Positions 1-13,300 of a stretch of DNA of 64,000 nt are shown in pieces. The notes beneath the pieces are model-generated. The model did not search any database. It was not told where the DNA came from and saw only the letters and a list, made by a program, of their open reading frames with translations. Numbering within the stretch: position 1 is the stretch's first letter; the number at the start of each line of letters is the position of its first letter. The position numbers and the translations under genes are program-made. Source of the stretch: Luzula sylvatica (lineage: Eukaryota > Streptophyta > Magnoliopsida > Poales > Juncaceae); the NCBI GenBank assembly GCA_946800325.1, contig OX326959.1, positions 32,216,527-32,280,526 on the forward strand, in the 5' to 3' direction.

Positions 1-3000
1 TACTACATAACTTTTCACCAAATTTCACAAACACTAAGAAAGTTTGTTTTTCGATTCAAAACAAGATTTTAACGCTTTGTGGAGTTCAAATAACGTGTTT
101 TGAGTTCATTTGTTTCGTATCTTTTACTACATAACTTTTCACCAAATTTCACAAACACTAAGTAAGTTTGTTTTTCGATTCAAAACAAGATTTTAACGCT
201 CTGAGGAGTTCAAATAACGTGTTTTGAGATCATTTGTATCGTATCTTTTACTACATAACTTTTCACCAAATTTCACAAACACTAAGAATGTTTGTTTTTC
301 GATTCAAAATAAGATTTTAACGCTTTGTGGAGTTCAAATAACGTGTTTTGAGATCATTTGTATCGTATCTTTTACTACATAACTTTTCACCAAATTTCAC
401 AAACACTAAGAAAGTTTGTTTTTCGATTCAAAACAAGATTTTAACGCTTTGAGGAGTTCAAATAACGTGTTTTGAGATCATTTGTATCGTATCTTTTACT
501 ACATAACTTTTCACCAAATTTCACAAACACTAAGAAAATTTGTTTTCCGATTCAAAACAAGATTTTAACGCTTTGTGGAGTTCAAATAACGTGTTTTGAG
601 TTCATTTGTATCGTATCTTTTACTACATAACTTTTCACCAAATTTCACAAACACTAAGTAAGTTTGTTTTTCGATTCAAAATAAGATTTTAACGCTTTGT
701 GGAGTTCAAATAACGTGTTTTGAGATCATTTGTATCGTATCTTTTACTACATAACTTTTCACCAAATTACACAAACACTAAGAAAGTTTGTTTTTCGATT
801 CAAAACAAGATTTTAACACTTTGAGGAGTTCAAATAACGTGTTTTGAGATCATTTGTATCGTATCTTTTACTACATAACTTTTCACCAAATTTCACAAAC
901 ACTAAGAAAGTTTGTTTTTCGATTCAAAACAAGATTTTAACGCTTTGTGGAGTTCAAATAACGTGTTTTGAGATCATTTGTATCGTATCTTTAACTACAT
1001 AACTTTTCACCAAATTTCACAAACACTAAGAAAGTTTGTTTTTCGATTCAAAACAAGATTTTAACACTTTGAGGAGTTCAAATAACGTGTTTTGAGATCA
1101 TTTGTATCGTATCTTTTACTACGTAACTTTTCACCAAATTTCACAAACACTAAGAAAGTTTGTTTTTCGATTCAAAACAAGATTTTAACGCTTTGTGGAG
1201 TTCAAATAACGTGTTTTGAGTTCATTTGTATCGTATCTTTTACTACATAACTTTTCACCAAATTTCATAAACACTAAGTAAGTTTGTTTTTCGATTCATA
1301 ACAAGATTTTAACGCTTTGAGGAGTTCAAATAACGTGTTTTGAGATCATTTGTATCGTATCTTTTACTACATAACTTTTCACCAAATTTCACAAACACTA
1401 AGAATGTTTGTTTTTCGATTCAAAACAAGATTTTAACGCTTTGAGGAGTTCAAATAACGTGTTTTGAGATCATTTGTATCGTATCTTTTACTACATAACT
1501 TTTCACCAAATTTCACAAACACTAAGAATGTTTGTTTTTCGATTCAAAACAAGATTTTAACGCTTTGTGGAGTTCAAATAACGTGTTTTGAGATCATTTG
1601 TATCTTATCTTTAACTACATAACTTTTCACCGAATTTCACAAACACTAAGAAAGTTTGTTTTTCGATTCAAAAAAAGATTTTAACACTTTGAGGAGTTCA
1701 AATAACGTGTTTTGAGATCATTTGTATCGTATCTTTTACTACATAACTTTTGACCAAATTTCACAAACACTAAGAAAGTTTGTTTTTTGATTCAAAACAA
1801 GATTTTAACACTTTGTGGAGTTCAAATAACGTGTTTTGAATTCATTTGTATCGTATCTTTTACTACATAACTTTTCACCAAATTTCACAAACACTAAGTA
1901 AGTTTGTTTTTCGATTCAAAACAAGATTTTAACGCTTTGAGGAGTTCAAATAACGTGTTTTGAGATCATTTGTATCCTATCTTTTACTACATAACTTTTC
2001 ACCAAATTCCACAAACACTAAGAAAGTTGTTTTTCGATTCAAAATCAAGATTTTAACGCTTTGTGGAGTTCAAATAACGTGTTTTGAGATCATTTGTATC
2101 GTATCTTTTACTACATAAATTTTCACCAAATTTCACAAACACTAAGAAAGTTTATTTTTCGATTCAAAACAAGATCTTAACGCTTTGTGGAGTTCAAATA
2201 ACGTGTTTTGAGTTCATTTGTATCGTATTTTTTACTACATAACTTTTCACCAAATTTCACAAACACTGAGTAAGTTTGTTTTTCGATTCAAAACAAGATT
2301 TTAACGCTTTGAGAAGTTCAAATAACGCGTTTTGAGATCATTTGTATCGTATCTTTTACTACATAACTTTTCACCAAATTTCACAAATACTAAGAAAGTT
2401 TGTTTTTCGATTCAAAACAAGATTTTAACGCTTTGTGGAGTTCAAATAACGCGTTTTTAGATCATTTGTATCGTATCTTTTACTACATAACTTTTCACCA
2501 AATTTCACAAACACTAAGAAAGTTTGTTTTTCGATTCAAAACAAGATTTTAACGCTTTGAGGAGTTCAAATAACGTGTTTTGAGATCATTTGTATCGTAT
2601 CTTTTACTACATAACTCTTCACCAAATTTCACAAACACTAAGAATGTTTGTTTTTCGATTCAAAACAAGATTTTAACGCTTTGAGGAGTTCAAGTTCAAA
2701 TAACGTGTTTTGAGATCATTTGTATCGTATCTTTTACTACATAACTCTTCACCAAATTTCACAAACACTAAGAAAGTATGTTTTTTGATTCAAAACAAAA
2801 TTTTAACGCTTTGTGGAGTTCAAATAACGTGTTTTGAGTTCATTTGTATCGTATCTTTTACTACATAACTTTTCACCAAATTTCACAAACACTAAGAAAG
2901 TTTGTTTTTCGATTCAAAACAAGATTTTAACGCTTTGAGGAGTTCAAATAACGTGTTTTGAGATCATTTGTATCGTATCTTTTACTACATAACTTTTCAC

Positions 3001-6000
3001 CAAATTTCACAAGCACTAAGAATGTTTGTTTTTCGATTCAAAACAAGATTTTAACGCTTTGAGGAGTTCAAATAACGTGTTTTGAGATCATTTGTATCGT
3101 ATCTTTAACTACATAACTTTTCACCAAATTTCACAAACACTAAGAAAGTTTGTTTTTCGAATCAAAACAAGATTTTAACACTTTGAGGAGTTCAAATAAC
3201 GTGTTTTGAGATCATTTCTATCGTATCTTTTAATACATAACTTTTCACCAAATTTCACAAACACTAAGAAAGTTTGTTTTTCGATTCAAAACAAGATTTT
3301 AACGCTTTGTGGAGTTCAAATAACGTGTTTTGAGTTCATTTGTATCGTATCTTTTACTACATAACTTTTCACCAAATTTCACAACCACTAAGTAAGTTTG
3401 TTTTTCGATTCAAAACAAGATTTTAACGCTTTGAGGAGTTCAAATAACGTGTTTTGAGATCATTTGTATCCTATCTTTTACTACATAACTTTTCACCAAA
3501 TTCCACAAACACTAAGAAAGTTTGTTTTTCGATTCAAAAACAAGATTTTGACGCTTTGTGGAGTTCAAATAACGTGTTTTGAGATCATTTATATCGTATC
3601 TTTTACTACATAACTTTTCACCAAATTTCACAAACACTAAGAAAGTTTGTTTTTCGATTCAAAACAAGATTTTAACGCTTTGTGGAGTTCAAATAACGTG
3701 TTTTGAGTTCATTTGTATCGTATCTTTTACTACATAACTTTTCACCAAATTTCACAAACACTAAGTAAGTTTGTTTTTCGATTCAAAACAAGATTTTAAC
3801 GCTCTGAGGAGTTCAAATAACGTGTTTTGAGATCATTTGTATCGTATCTTTTACTACATAACTTTTCACCAAATTTCACAAACACTAAGAATGTTTGTTT
3901 TTCGATTCAAAATAAGATTTTAACGCTTTGTGGAGTTCAAATAACGTGTTTTGAGATCATTTGTATCGTATCTTTTACTACATAACTTTTCACCAAATTT
4001 CACAAACACTAAGAAAGTTTGTTTTTCGATTCAAAACAAGATTTTAACGCTTTGAGGAGTTCAAATAACGTGTTTTGAGATCATTTGTATCGTATCTTTT
4101 ACTACATAACTTTTCACCAAATTTCACAAACACTAAGAAAGTTTGTTTTCCGATTCAAAACAAGATTTTAACGCTTTGTGGAGTTCAAATAACGTGTTTT
4201 GAGTTCATTTGTATCGTATCTTTTACTACATAACTTTTCACCAAATTTCACAAACACTAAGTAAGTTTGTTTTTCGATTCAAAATAAGATTTTAACGCTT
4301 TGTGGAGTTCAAATAACGTGTTTTGAGATCATTTGTATCGTATCTTTTACTACATAACTTTTCACCAAATTACACAAACACTAAGAAAGTTTGTTTTTCG
4401 ATTCAAAACAAGATTTCAACACTTTGAGGTGTTCAAATAACGTGTTTTGAGATCATTTGTATCGTAGCTTTTACTACATAACTTTTCACCAAATTTCACA
4501 AACACTAAGAAAGTTTGTTTTTCGATTCAAAACAAGATTTTAACGCTTTGTGGAGTTCAAATAACGTGTTTTGAGATCATTTGTATCGTATCTTTAACTA
4601 CATAACTTTTCACCAAATTTCACAAACACTAAGAAAGTTTGTTTTTCGATTCAAAACAAGATTTTAACACTTTGAGGAGTTCAAATAACGTGTTTTGAGA
4701 TCATTTGTATCGTATCTTTTACTACATAACTTTTCACCAAATTTCACAAACACTAAGAAAGTTTGTTTTTCGATTCAAAACAAGATTTTAACGCTTTGTG
4801 GAGTTCAAATAACGTGTTTTGAGTTCATTTGTATCGTATCTTTTACTACATAACTTTTCACCAAATTTCATAAACACTAAGTAAGTTTGTTTTTCGATTC
4901 ATAACAAGATTTTAACGCTTTGAGGAGTTCAAATAACGTGTTTTGAGATCATTTGTATCGTATCTTTTACTACATAACTTTTCACCAAATTTCACAAACA
5001 CTAAGAATGTTTGTTTTTCGATTCAAAACAAGATTTTAACGCTTTGAGGAGTTCAAATAACGTGTTTTGAGATCATTTGTATCGTATCTTTTACTACATA
5101 ACTTTTCACCAAATTTCACAAACACTAAGAATGTTTGTTTTTCGATTCAAAACAAGATTTTAACGCTTTGTGGAGTTCAAATAACATGTTTTGAGATCAT
5201 TTGTATCTTATCTTTAACTACATAACTTTTCACCAAATTTCACAAACACTAAGAAAGTTTGTTTTTCGATTCAAAAAAAGATTTTAACACTTTGAGGAGT
5301 TCAAATAACGTGTTTTGAGATCATTTGTATCGTATCTTTTACTACATAACTTTTGACCAAATTTTACAAACACTAAGAAAGTTTGTTTTTTGATTCAAAA
5401 CAAGATTTTAACACTTTGTGGAGTTCAAATAACGTGTTTTGAGTTCATTTGTATCGTATCTTTTACTACATAACTTTTCACCAAATTTCACAAACACTAA
5501 GTAAGTTTGTTTTTCGATTCAAAACAAGATTTTAACGCTTTGAGGAGTTCAAATAACGTGTTTTGAGATCATTTGTATCCTATCTTTTACTACATAACTT
5601 TTCACCAAATTCCACAAACACTAAGAAAGTTGTTTTTCGATTCAAAAACAAGATTTTAACGCTTTGTGGAGTTCAAATAACGTGTTTTGAGATCATTTGT
5701 ATCGTATCTTTTACTACATAAATTTTCACCAAATTTCACAAACACTAAGAAAGTTTATTTTTCGATTCAAAACAAGATTTTAACGCTTTGTGGAGTTCAA
5801 ATAACGTGTTTTGAGTTCATTTGTATCGTATCTTTTACTACATAACTTTTCACCAAATTTCACAAACACTGAGTAAGTTTGTTTTTCGATTCAAAACAAG
5901 ATTTTAACGCTTTGAGAAGTTCAAATAACGTGTTTTGAGATCATTTGTATCGTATCTTTTACTACATAACTTTTCACCAAATTTCACAAACACTAAGAAA

Positions 6001-7206
6001 GTTTGTTTTTCGATTCAAAACAAGATTTTAACGCTTTGAGGAGTTCAAATAACGTGTTTTGAGATCATTTGTATCTTATCTTTTACTACATAACTCTTCA
6101 CCAAATTTCACAAACACTAAGAATGTTTGTTTTTCGATTCAAAACAAGATTTTAACGCTTTGAGGAGTTCAAATAACGTGTTTTGAGATCATTTGTATCG
6201 TATATTTTACTACATAACTTTTCACCAAATTTCACAAACACTAAGAAAGTTTGTTTTTCGATTCAAAACAAGATTTTAACGCTTTGAGGAGTTCAAGTTC
6301 AAATAACGTGTTTTGAGATCATTTGTATCGTATCTTTTACTACATAACTCTTCACCAAATTTCACAAACACTAAGAAAGTATGTTTTTTGATTCAAAACA
6401 AAATTTTAACGCTTTGTGGAGTTCAAATAACGTGTTTTGAGATCATTTGTATGGTATATTTTACTACATAACTTTTCACCAAATTTCACAAACACTAAGA
6501 AAGTTTGTTTTTCGATTCAAAACAAGATTTTAACGCTTTGAGGAGTTCAAATAACGTGTTTTGAGATCATTTGTATCGTATCTTTCACTACATAACTTTT
6601 CACCAAATTTCACAAACACTAAGAATGTTTGTTTTTCGATTCAAAACAAGATTTTAACGCTTTGTGGAGTTCAAATAACGTGTTTTGAGATCATTTGTAT
6701 CGTATCTTTAACTACATAACTTTTCACCAAATTTCACAAACACTAAGAAAGTTTGTTTTTCGAATCAAAACAAGATTTTAACACTTTGAGGAGTTCAAAT
6801 AACGTGTTTTGAGATCATTTCTATCGTATCTTTTAATACATAACTTTTCACCAAATTTCACAAACACTAAGAAAGTTTGTTTTTCGATTCAAAACAAGAT
6901 TTTAACGCTTTGTGGAGTTCAAATAACGTGTTTTGAGTTCATTTGTATCGTATCTTTTACTACATAACTTTTCACCAAATTTCACAAACACTAAGTAAGT
7001 TTGTTTTTCGATTCAAAACAAGATTTTAACGCTTTGAGGAGTTCAAATAACGTGTTTTGAGATCATTTGTATCCTATCTTTTACTACATAACTTTTCACC
7101 AAATTCCACAAACACTAAGAAAGTTTGTTTTTCGATTCAAAAACAAGATTTTAACGCTTTGTGGAGTTCAAATAACGTGTTTTGAGATCATTTGTATCGT
7201 ATCTTT
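1..7206 (+). repeat. Two tandem 29-monomer higher-order repeat units
   Basis: Marker variants recur at 3,603 bp (29 x 124 + 7). GCTCTG replaces GCTTTG at 198, 3801 and 7404. The 6-bp duplication GAGTTCAAGTTC is at 2686 and 6289. CATAAATTTT replaces CATAACTTTT at 2114 and 5717. The extra 7 bp are the 6-bp AAGTTC duplication plus a net +1 base in AAAAACAAG-type monomers. The two units are close but not identical: around 2.4-2.7 kb and 6.0-6.3 kb the order of variant monomers differs, for example GCGTTTTTAG is present only in the first. This points to local exchange after duplication. Confidence 0.85.
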
Positions 7207-10200
7207 TACTACATAACTTTTCACCAAATTTCACAAACACTAAGAAAGTTTGTTTTTCGATTCAAAACAAGATTTTAACGCTTTGTGGAGTTCAAATAAC
7301 GTGTTTTGAGTTCATTTGTATCGTATCTTTTACTACATAACTTTTCACCAAATTTCACAAACACTAAGTAAGTTTGTTTTTCGATTCAAAACAAGATTTT
7401 AACGCTCTGAGGAGTTCAAATAACGTGTTTTGAGATCATTTGTATCGTATCTTTTACAACATAACTTTTCACCAAATTTCACAAACACTAAGAAAGTTTG
7501 TTTTTCGATTCAAAACAAGATTTTAACGCTTTGAGGAGTTCAAATAACGTGTTTTGAGATCATTTGTATCGTATCTTTTACTACATAACTTTTCACCAAA
7601 TTTCACAAACACTAAGAAAGTTTGTTTTCCGATTCAAAACAAGATTTTAACGCTTTGTGGAGTTCAAATAACGTGTTTTGAGTTCATTTGTATCGTATCT
7701 TTTACTACATAACTTTTCACCAAATTTCACAAACACTAAGTAAGTTTGTTTTTCGATTCAAAATAAGATTTTAACGCTTTGTGGAGTTCAAATAACGTGT
7801 TTTGAGATCATTTGTATCGTATCTTTTACTACATAACTTTTCACCAAATTACACAAACACTAAGAAAGTTTGTTTTTCGATTCAAAACAAGATTTTAACA
7901 CTTTGAGGAGTTCAAATAACGTGTTTTGAGATCATTTGTATCGTATCTTTTACTACATAACTTTTCACCAAATTTCACAAACACTAAGAAAGTTTGTTTT
8001 TCGATTCAAAACAAGATTTTAACGCTTTGTGGAGTTCAAATAACGTGTTTTGAGTTCATTTGTATCGTATCTTTTACTACATAACTTTTCACCAAATTTC
8101 ATAAACACTAAGTAAGTTTGTTTTTCGATTCATAACAAGATTTTAACGCTTTGAGGAGTTCAAATAACGTGTTTTGAGATCATTTGTATCGTATCTTTTA
8201 CTACATAACTTTTCACCAAATTTCACAAACACTAAGAATGTTTGTTTTTCGATTCAAAACAAGATTTTAACGCTTTGTGGAGTTCAAATAACATGTTTTG
8301 AGATCATTTGTATCTTATCTTTAACTACATAACTTTTCACCAAATTTCACAAACACTAAGAAAGTTTGTTTTTCGATTCAAAAAAAGATTTTAACACTTT
8401 GAGGAGTTCAAATAACGTGTTTTGAGATCATTTGTATCGTATCTTTTACTACATAACTTTTGACCAAATTTTACAAACACTAAGAAAGTTTGTTTTTTGA
8501 TTCAAAACAAGATTTTAACACTTTGTGGAGTTCAAATAACGTGTTTTGAGTTCATTTGTATCGTATCTTTTACTACATAACTTTTCACCAAATTTCACAA
8601 ACACTAAGTAAGTTTGTTTTTCGATTCAAAACAAGATTTTAACGCTTTGAGGAGTTCAAATAACGTGTTTTGAGATCATTTGTATCCTATCTTTTACTAC
8701 ATAACTTTTCACCAAATTCCACAAACACTAAGAAAGTTGTTTTTCGATTCAAAAACAAGATTTTAACGCTTTGTGGAGTTCAAATAACGTGTTTTGAGAT
8801 CATTTGTATCGTATCTTTTACTACATAAATTTTCACCAAATTTCACAAACACTAAGAAAGTTTATTTTTCGATTCAAAACAAGATTTTAACGCTTTGTGG
8901 AGTTCAAATAACGTGTTTTGAGTTCATTTGTATCGTATCTTTTACTACATAACTTTTCACCAAATTTCACAAACACTGAGTAAGTTTGTTTTTCGATTCA
9001 AAACAAGATTTTAACGCTTTGAGAAGTTCAAATAACGTGTTTTGAGATCATTTGTATCGTATCTTTTACTACATAACTTTTCACCAAATTTCACAAACAC
9101 TAAGAAAGTTTGTTTTTCGATTCAAAACAAGATTTTAACGCTTTGAGGAGTTCAAATAACGTGTTTTGAGATCATTTGTATCTTATCTTTTACTACATAA
9201 CTCTTCACCAAATTTCACAAACACTAAGAATGTTTGTTTTTCGATTCAAAACAAGATTTTAACGCTTTGAGGAGTTCAAATAACGTGTTTTGAGATCATT
9301 TGTATCGTATATTTTACTACATAACTTTTCACCAAATTTCACAAACACTAAGAAAGTTTGTTTTTCGATTCAAAACAAGATTTTAACGCTTTGAGGAGTT
9401 CAAGTTCAAATAACGTGTTTTGAGATCATTTGTATCGTATCTTTTACTACATAACTCTTCACCAAATTTCACAAACACTAAGAAAGTATGTTTTTTGATT
9501 CAAAACAAAATTTTAACGCTTTGTGGAGTTCAAATAACGTGTTTTGAGATCATTTGTATGGTATATTTTACTACATAACTTTTCACCAAATTTCACAAAC
9601 ACTAAGAAAGTTTGTTTTTCGATTCAAAACAAGATTTTAACGCTTTGAGGAGTTCAAATAACGTGTTTTGAGATCATTTGTATCGTATCTTTCACTACAT
9701 AACTTTTCACCAAATTTCACAAACACTAAGAATGTTTGTTTTTCGATTCAAAACAAGATTTTAACGCTTTGTGGAGTTCAAATAACGTGTTTTGAGATCA
9801 TTTGTATCGTATCTTTAACTACATAACTTTTCACCAAATTTCACAAACACTAAGAAAGTTTGTTTTTCGAATCAAAACAAGATTTTAACACTTTGAGGAG
9901 TTCAAATAACGTGTTTTGAGATCATTTCTATCGTATCTTTTAATACATAACTTTTCACCAAATTTCACAAACACTAAGAAAGTTTGTTTTTCGATTCAAA
10001 ACAAGATTTTAACGCTTTGTGGAGTTCAAATAACGTGTTTTGAGTTCATTTGTATCGTATCTTTTACTACATAACTTTTCACCAAATTTCACAAACACTA
10101 AGTAAGTTTGTTTTTCGATTCAAAACAAGATTTTAACGCTTTGAGGAGTTCAAATAACGTGTTTTGAGATCATTTGTATCCTATCTTTTACTACATAACT

Positions 10201-10313
10201 TTTCACCAAATTCCACAAACACTAAGAAAGTTTGTTTTTCGATTCAAAAACAAGATTTTAACGCTTTGTGGAGTTCAAATAACGTGTTTTGAGATCATTT
10301 GTATCGTATCTTT
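7207..10313 (+). repeat. Shortened 25-monomer HOR unit
   Basis: The same marker series continues but with 3,107-bp spacing (25 x 124 + 7): GCTCTG 7404 to 10511, CATAAATTTT 5717 to 8824, and GAGTTCAAGTTC 6289 to 9396. The difference from the preceding 3,603-bp units is 496 bp, exactly four monomers. The simplest reading is an in-register loss of four monomers by unequal exchange. The monomer phase is kept. Confidence 0.8.
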
Positions 10314-13300
10314 TACTACATAACTTTTCACCAAATTTCACAAACACTAAGAAAGTTTGTTTTTCGATTCAAAACAAGATTTTAACGCTTTGTGGAGTTC
10401 AAATAACGTGTTTTGAGTTCATTTGTATCGTATCTTTTACTACATAACTTTTCACCAAATTTCACAAACACTAAGTAAGTTTGTTTTTCGATTCAAAACA
10501 AGATTTTAACGCTCTGAGGAGTTCAAATAACGTGTTTTGAGATCATTTGTATCGTATCTTTTACAACATAACTTTTCACCAAATTTCACAAACACTAAGA
10601 AAGTTTGTTTTTCGATTCAAAACAAGATTTTAACGCTTTGAGGAGTTCAAATAACGTGTTTTGAGATCATTTGTATCGTATCTTTTACTACATAACTTTT
10701 CACCAAATTTCACAAACACTAAGAAAGTTTGTTTTCCGATTCAAAACAAGATTTTAACGCTTTGTGGAGTTCAAATAACGTGTTTTGAGTTCATTTGTAT
10801 CGTATCTTTTACTACATAACTTTTCACCAAATTTCACAAACACTAAGTAAGTTTGTTTTTCGATTCAAAATAAGATTTTAACGCTTTGTGGAGTTCAAAT
10901 AACGTGTTTTGAGATCATTTGTATCGTATCTTTTACTACATAACTTTTCACCAAATTACACAAACACTAAGAAAGTTTGTTTTTCGATTCAAAACAAGAT
11001 TTTAACACTTTGAGGAGTTCAAATAACGTGTTTTGAGATCATTTGTATCGTATCTTTTACTACATAACTTTTCACCAAATTTCACAAACACTAAGAAAGT
11101 TTGTTTTTCGATTCAAAACAAGATTTTAACGCTTTGTGGAGTTCAAATAACGTGTTTTGAGATCATTTGTATCGTATCTTTAACTACATAACTTTTCACC
11201 AAATTTCACAAACACTAAGAAAGTTTGTTTTTCGATTCAAAACAAGATTTTATCACTTTGAGGAGTTCAAATAACGTGTTTTGAGATCATTTGTATCGTA
11301 TCTTTTACTACATAACTTTTCACCAAATTTCACAAACACTAAGAAAGTTTGTTTTTCGATTCAAAACAAGATTTTAACGCTTTGTGGATTTCAAATAACG
11401 TGTTTTGAGTTCATTTGTATCGTATCTTTTACTACATAACTTTTCACCAAATTTCATAAACACTAAGTAAGTTTGTTTTTCGATTCATAACAAGATTTTA
11501 ACGCTTTGAGGAGTTCAAATAACGTGTTTTGAGATCATTTGTATCGTATCTTTTACTACATAACTTTTCACCAAATTTCACAAACACTAAGAATGTTTGT
11601 TTTTCGATTCAAAACAAGATTTTAACGCTTTGAGGAGTTCAAATAACGTGTTTTGAGATCATTTGTATCCTATCTTTTACTACATAACTTTTCACCAAAT
11701 TCCACAAACACTAAGAAAGTTGTTTTTCGATTCAAAAACAAGATTTTAACGCTTTGTGGAGTTCAAATAACGTGTTTTGAGATCATTTGTATCGTATCTT
11801 TTACTACATAAATTTTCACCAAATTTCACAAACACTAAGAAAGTTTATTTTTCGATTCAAAACAAGATTTTAACGCTTTGTGGAGTTCAAATAACGTGTT
11901 TTGAGTTCATTTGTATCGTATCTTTTACTACATAACTTTTCACCAAATTTCACAAACACTGAGTAAGTTTGTTTTTCGATTCAAAACAAGATTTTAACGC
12001 TTTGTGGAGTTCAAATAACGTGTTTTGAGTTCATTTGTATCGTATCTTTTACTACATAACTTTTCACCAAATTTCACAAACACTAAGTAAGTTTGTTTTT
12101 CGATTCAAAACAAGATTTTAACGCTCTGAGGAGTTCAAATAACGTGTTTTGAGATCATTTGTATCGTATCTTTTACAACATAACTTTTCACCAAATTTCA
12201 CAAACACTAAGAAAGTTTGTTTTTCGATTCAAAACAAGATTTTAACGCTTTGAGGAGTTCAAATAACGTGTTTTGAGATCATTTGTATCGTATCTTTTAC
12301 TACATAACTTTTCACCAAATTTCACAAACACTAAGAAAGTTTGTTTTCCGATTCAAAACAAGATTTTAACGCTTTGTGGAGTTCAAATAACGTGTTTTGA
12401 GTTCATTTGTATCGTATCTTTTACTACATAACTTTTCACCAAATTTCACAAACACTAAGTAAGTTTGTTTTTCGATTCAAAATAAGATTTTAACGCTTTG
12501 TGGAGTTCAAATAACGTGTTTTGAGATCATTTGTATCGTATCTTTTACTACATAACTTTTCACCAAATTACACAAACACTAAGAAAGTTTGTTTTTCGAT
12601 TCAAAACAAGATTTTAACACTTTGAGGAGTTCAAATAACGTGTTTTGAGATCATTTGTATCGTATCTTTTACTACATAACTTTTCACCAAATTTCACAAA
12701 CACTAAGAAAGTTTGTTTTTCGATTCAAAACAAGATTTTAACGCTTTGTGGAGTTCAAATAACGTGTTTTGAGTTCATTTGTATCGTATCTTTTACTACA
12801 TAACTTTTCACCAAATTTCATAAACACTAAGTAAGTTTGTTTTTCGATTCATAACAAGATTTTAACGCTTTGAGGAGTTCAAATAACGTGTTTTGAGATC
12901 ATTTGTATCGTATCTTTTACTACATAACTTTTCACCAAATTTCACAAACACTAAGAATGTTTGTTTTTCGATTCAAAACAAGATTTTAACGCTTTGTGGA
13001 GTTCAAATAACATGTTTTGAGATCATTTGTATCTTATCTTTAACTACATAACTTTTCACCAAATTTCACAAACACTAAGAAAGTTTGTTTTTCGATTCAA
13101 AAAAAGATTTTAACACTTTGAGGAGTTCAAATAACGTGTTTTGAGATCATTTGTATCGTATCTTTTACTACATAACTTTTGACCAAATTTTACAAACACT
13201 AAGAAAGTTTGTTTTTTGATTCAAAACAAGATTTTAACACTTTGTGGAGTTCAAATAACGTGTTTTGAGTTCATTTGTATCGTATCTTTTACTACATAAC

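Noticed and set aside
48..60. tRNA B-box-like TTCGATTC in each monomer
   Set aside because: No A box at suitable spacing and no cloverleaf; the match is too short to support a tRNA or SINE origin.
47..65. CENP-B-box-like match around TTCGATTCAAAACAAG in each monomer
   Set aside because: TTCG and the central A fit, but the essential CGGG half is absent (ACAAG instead).
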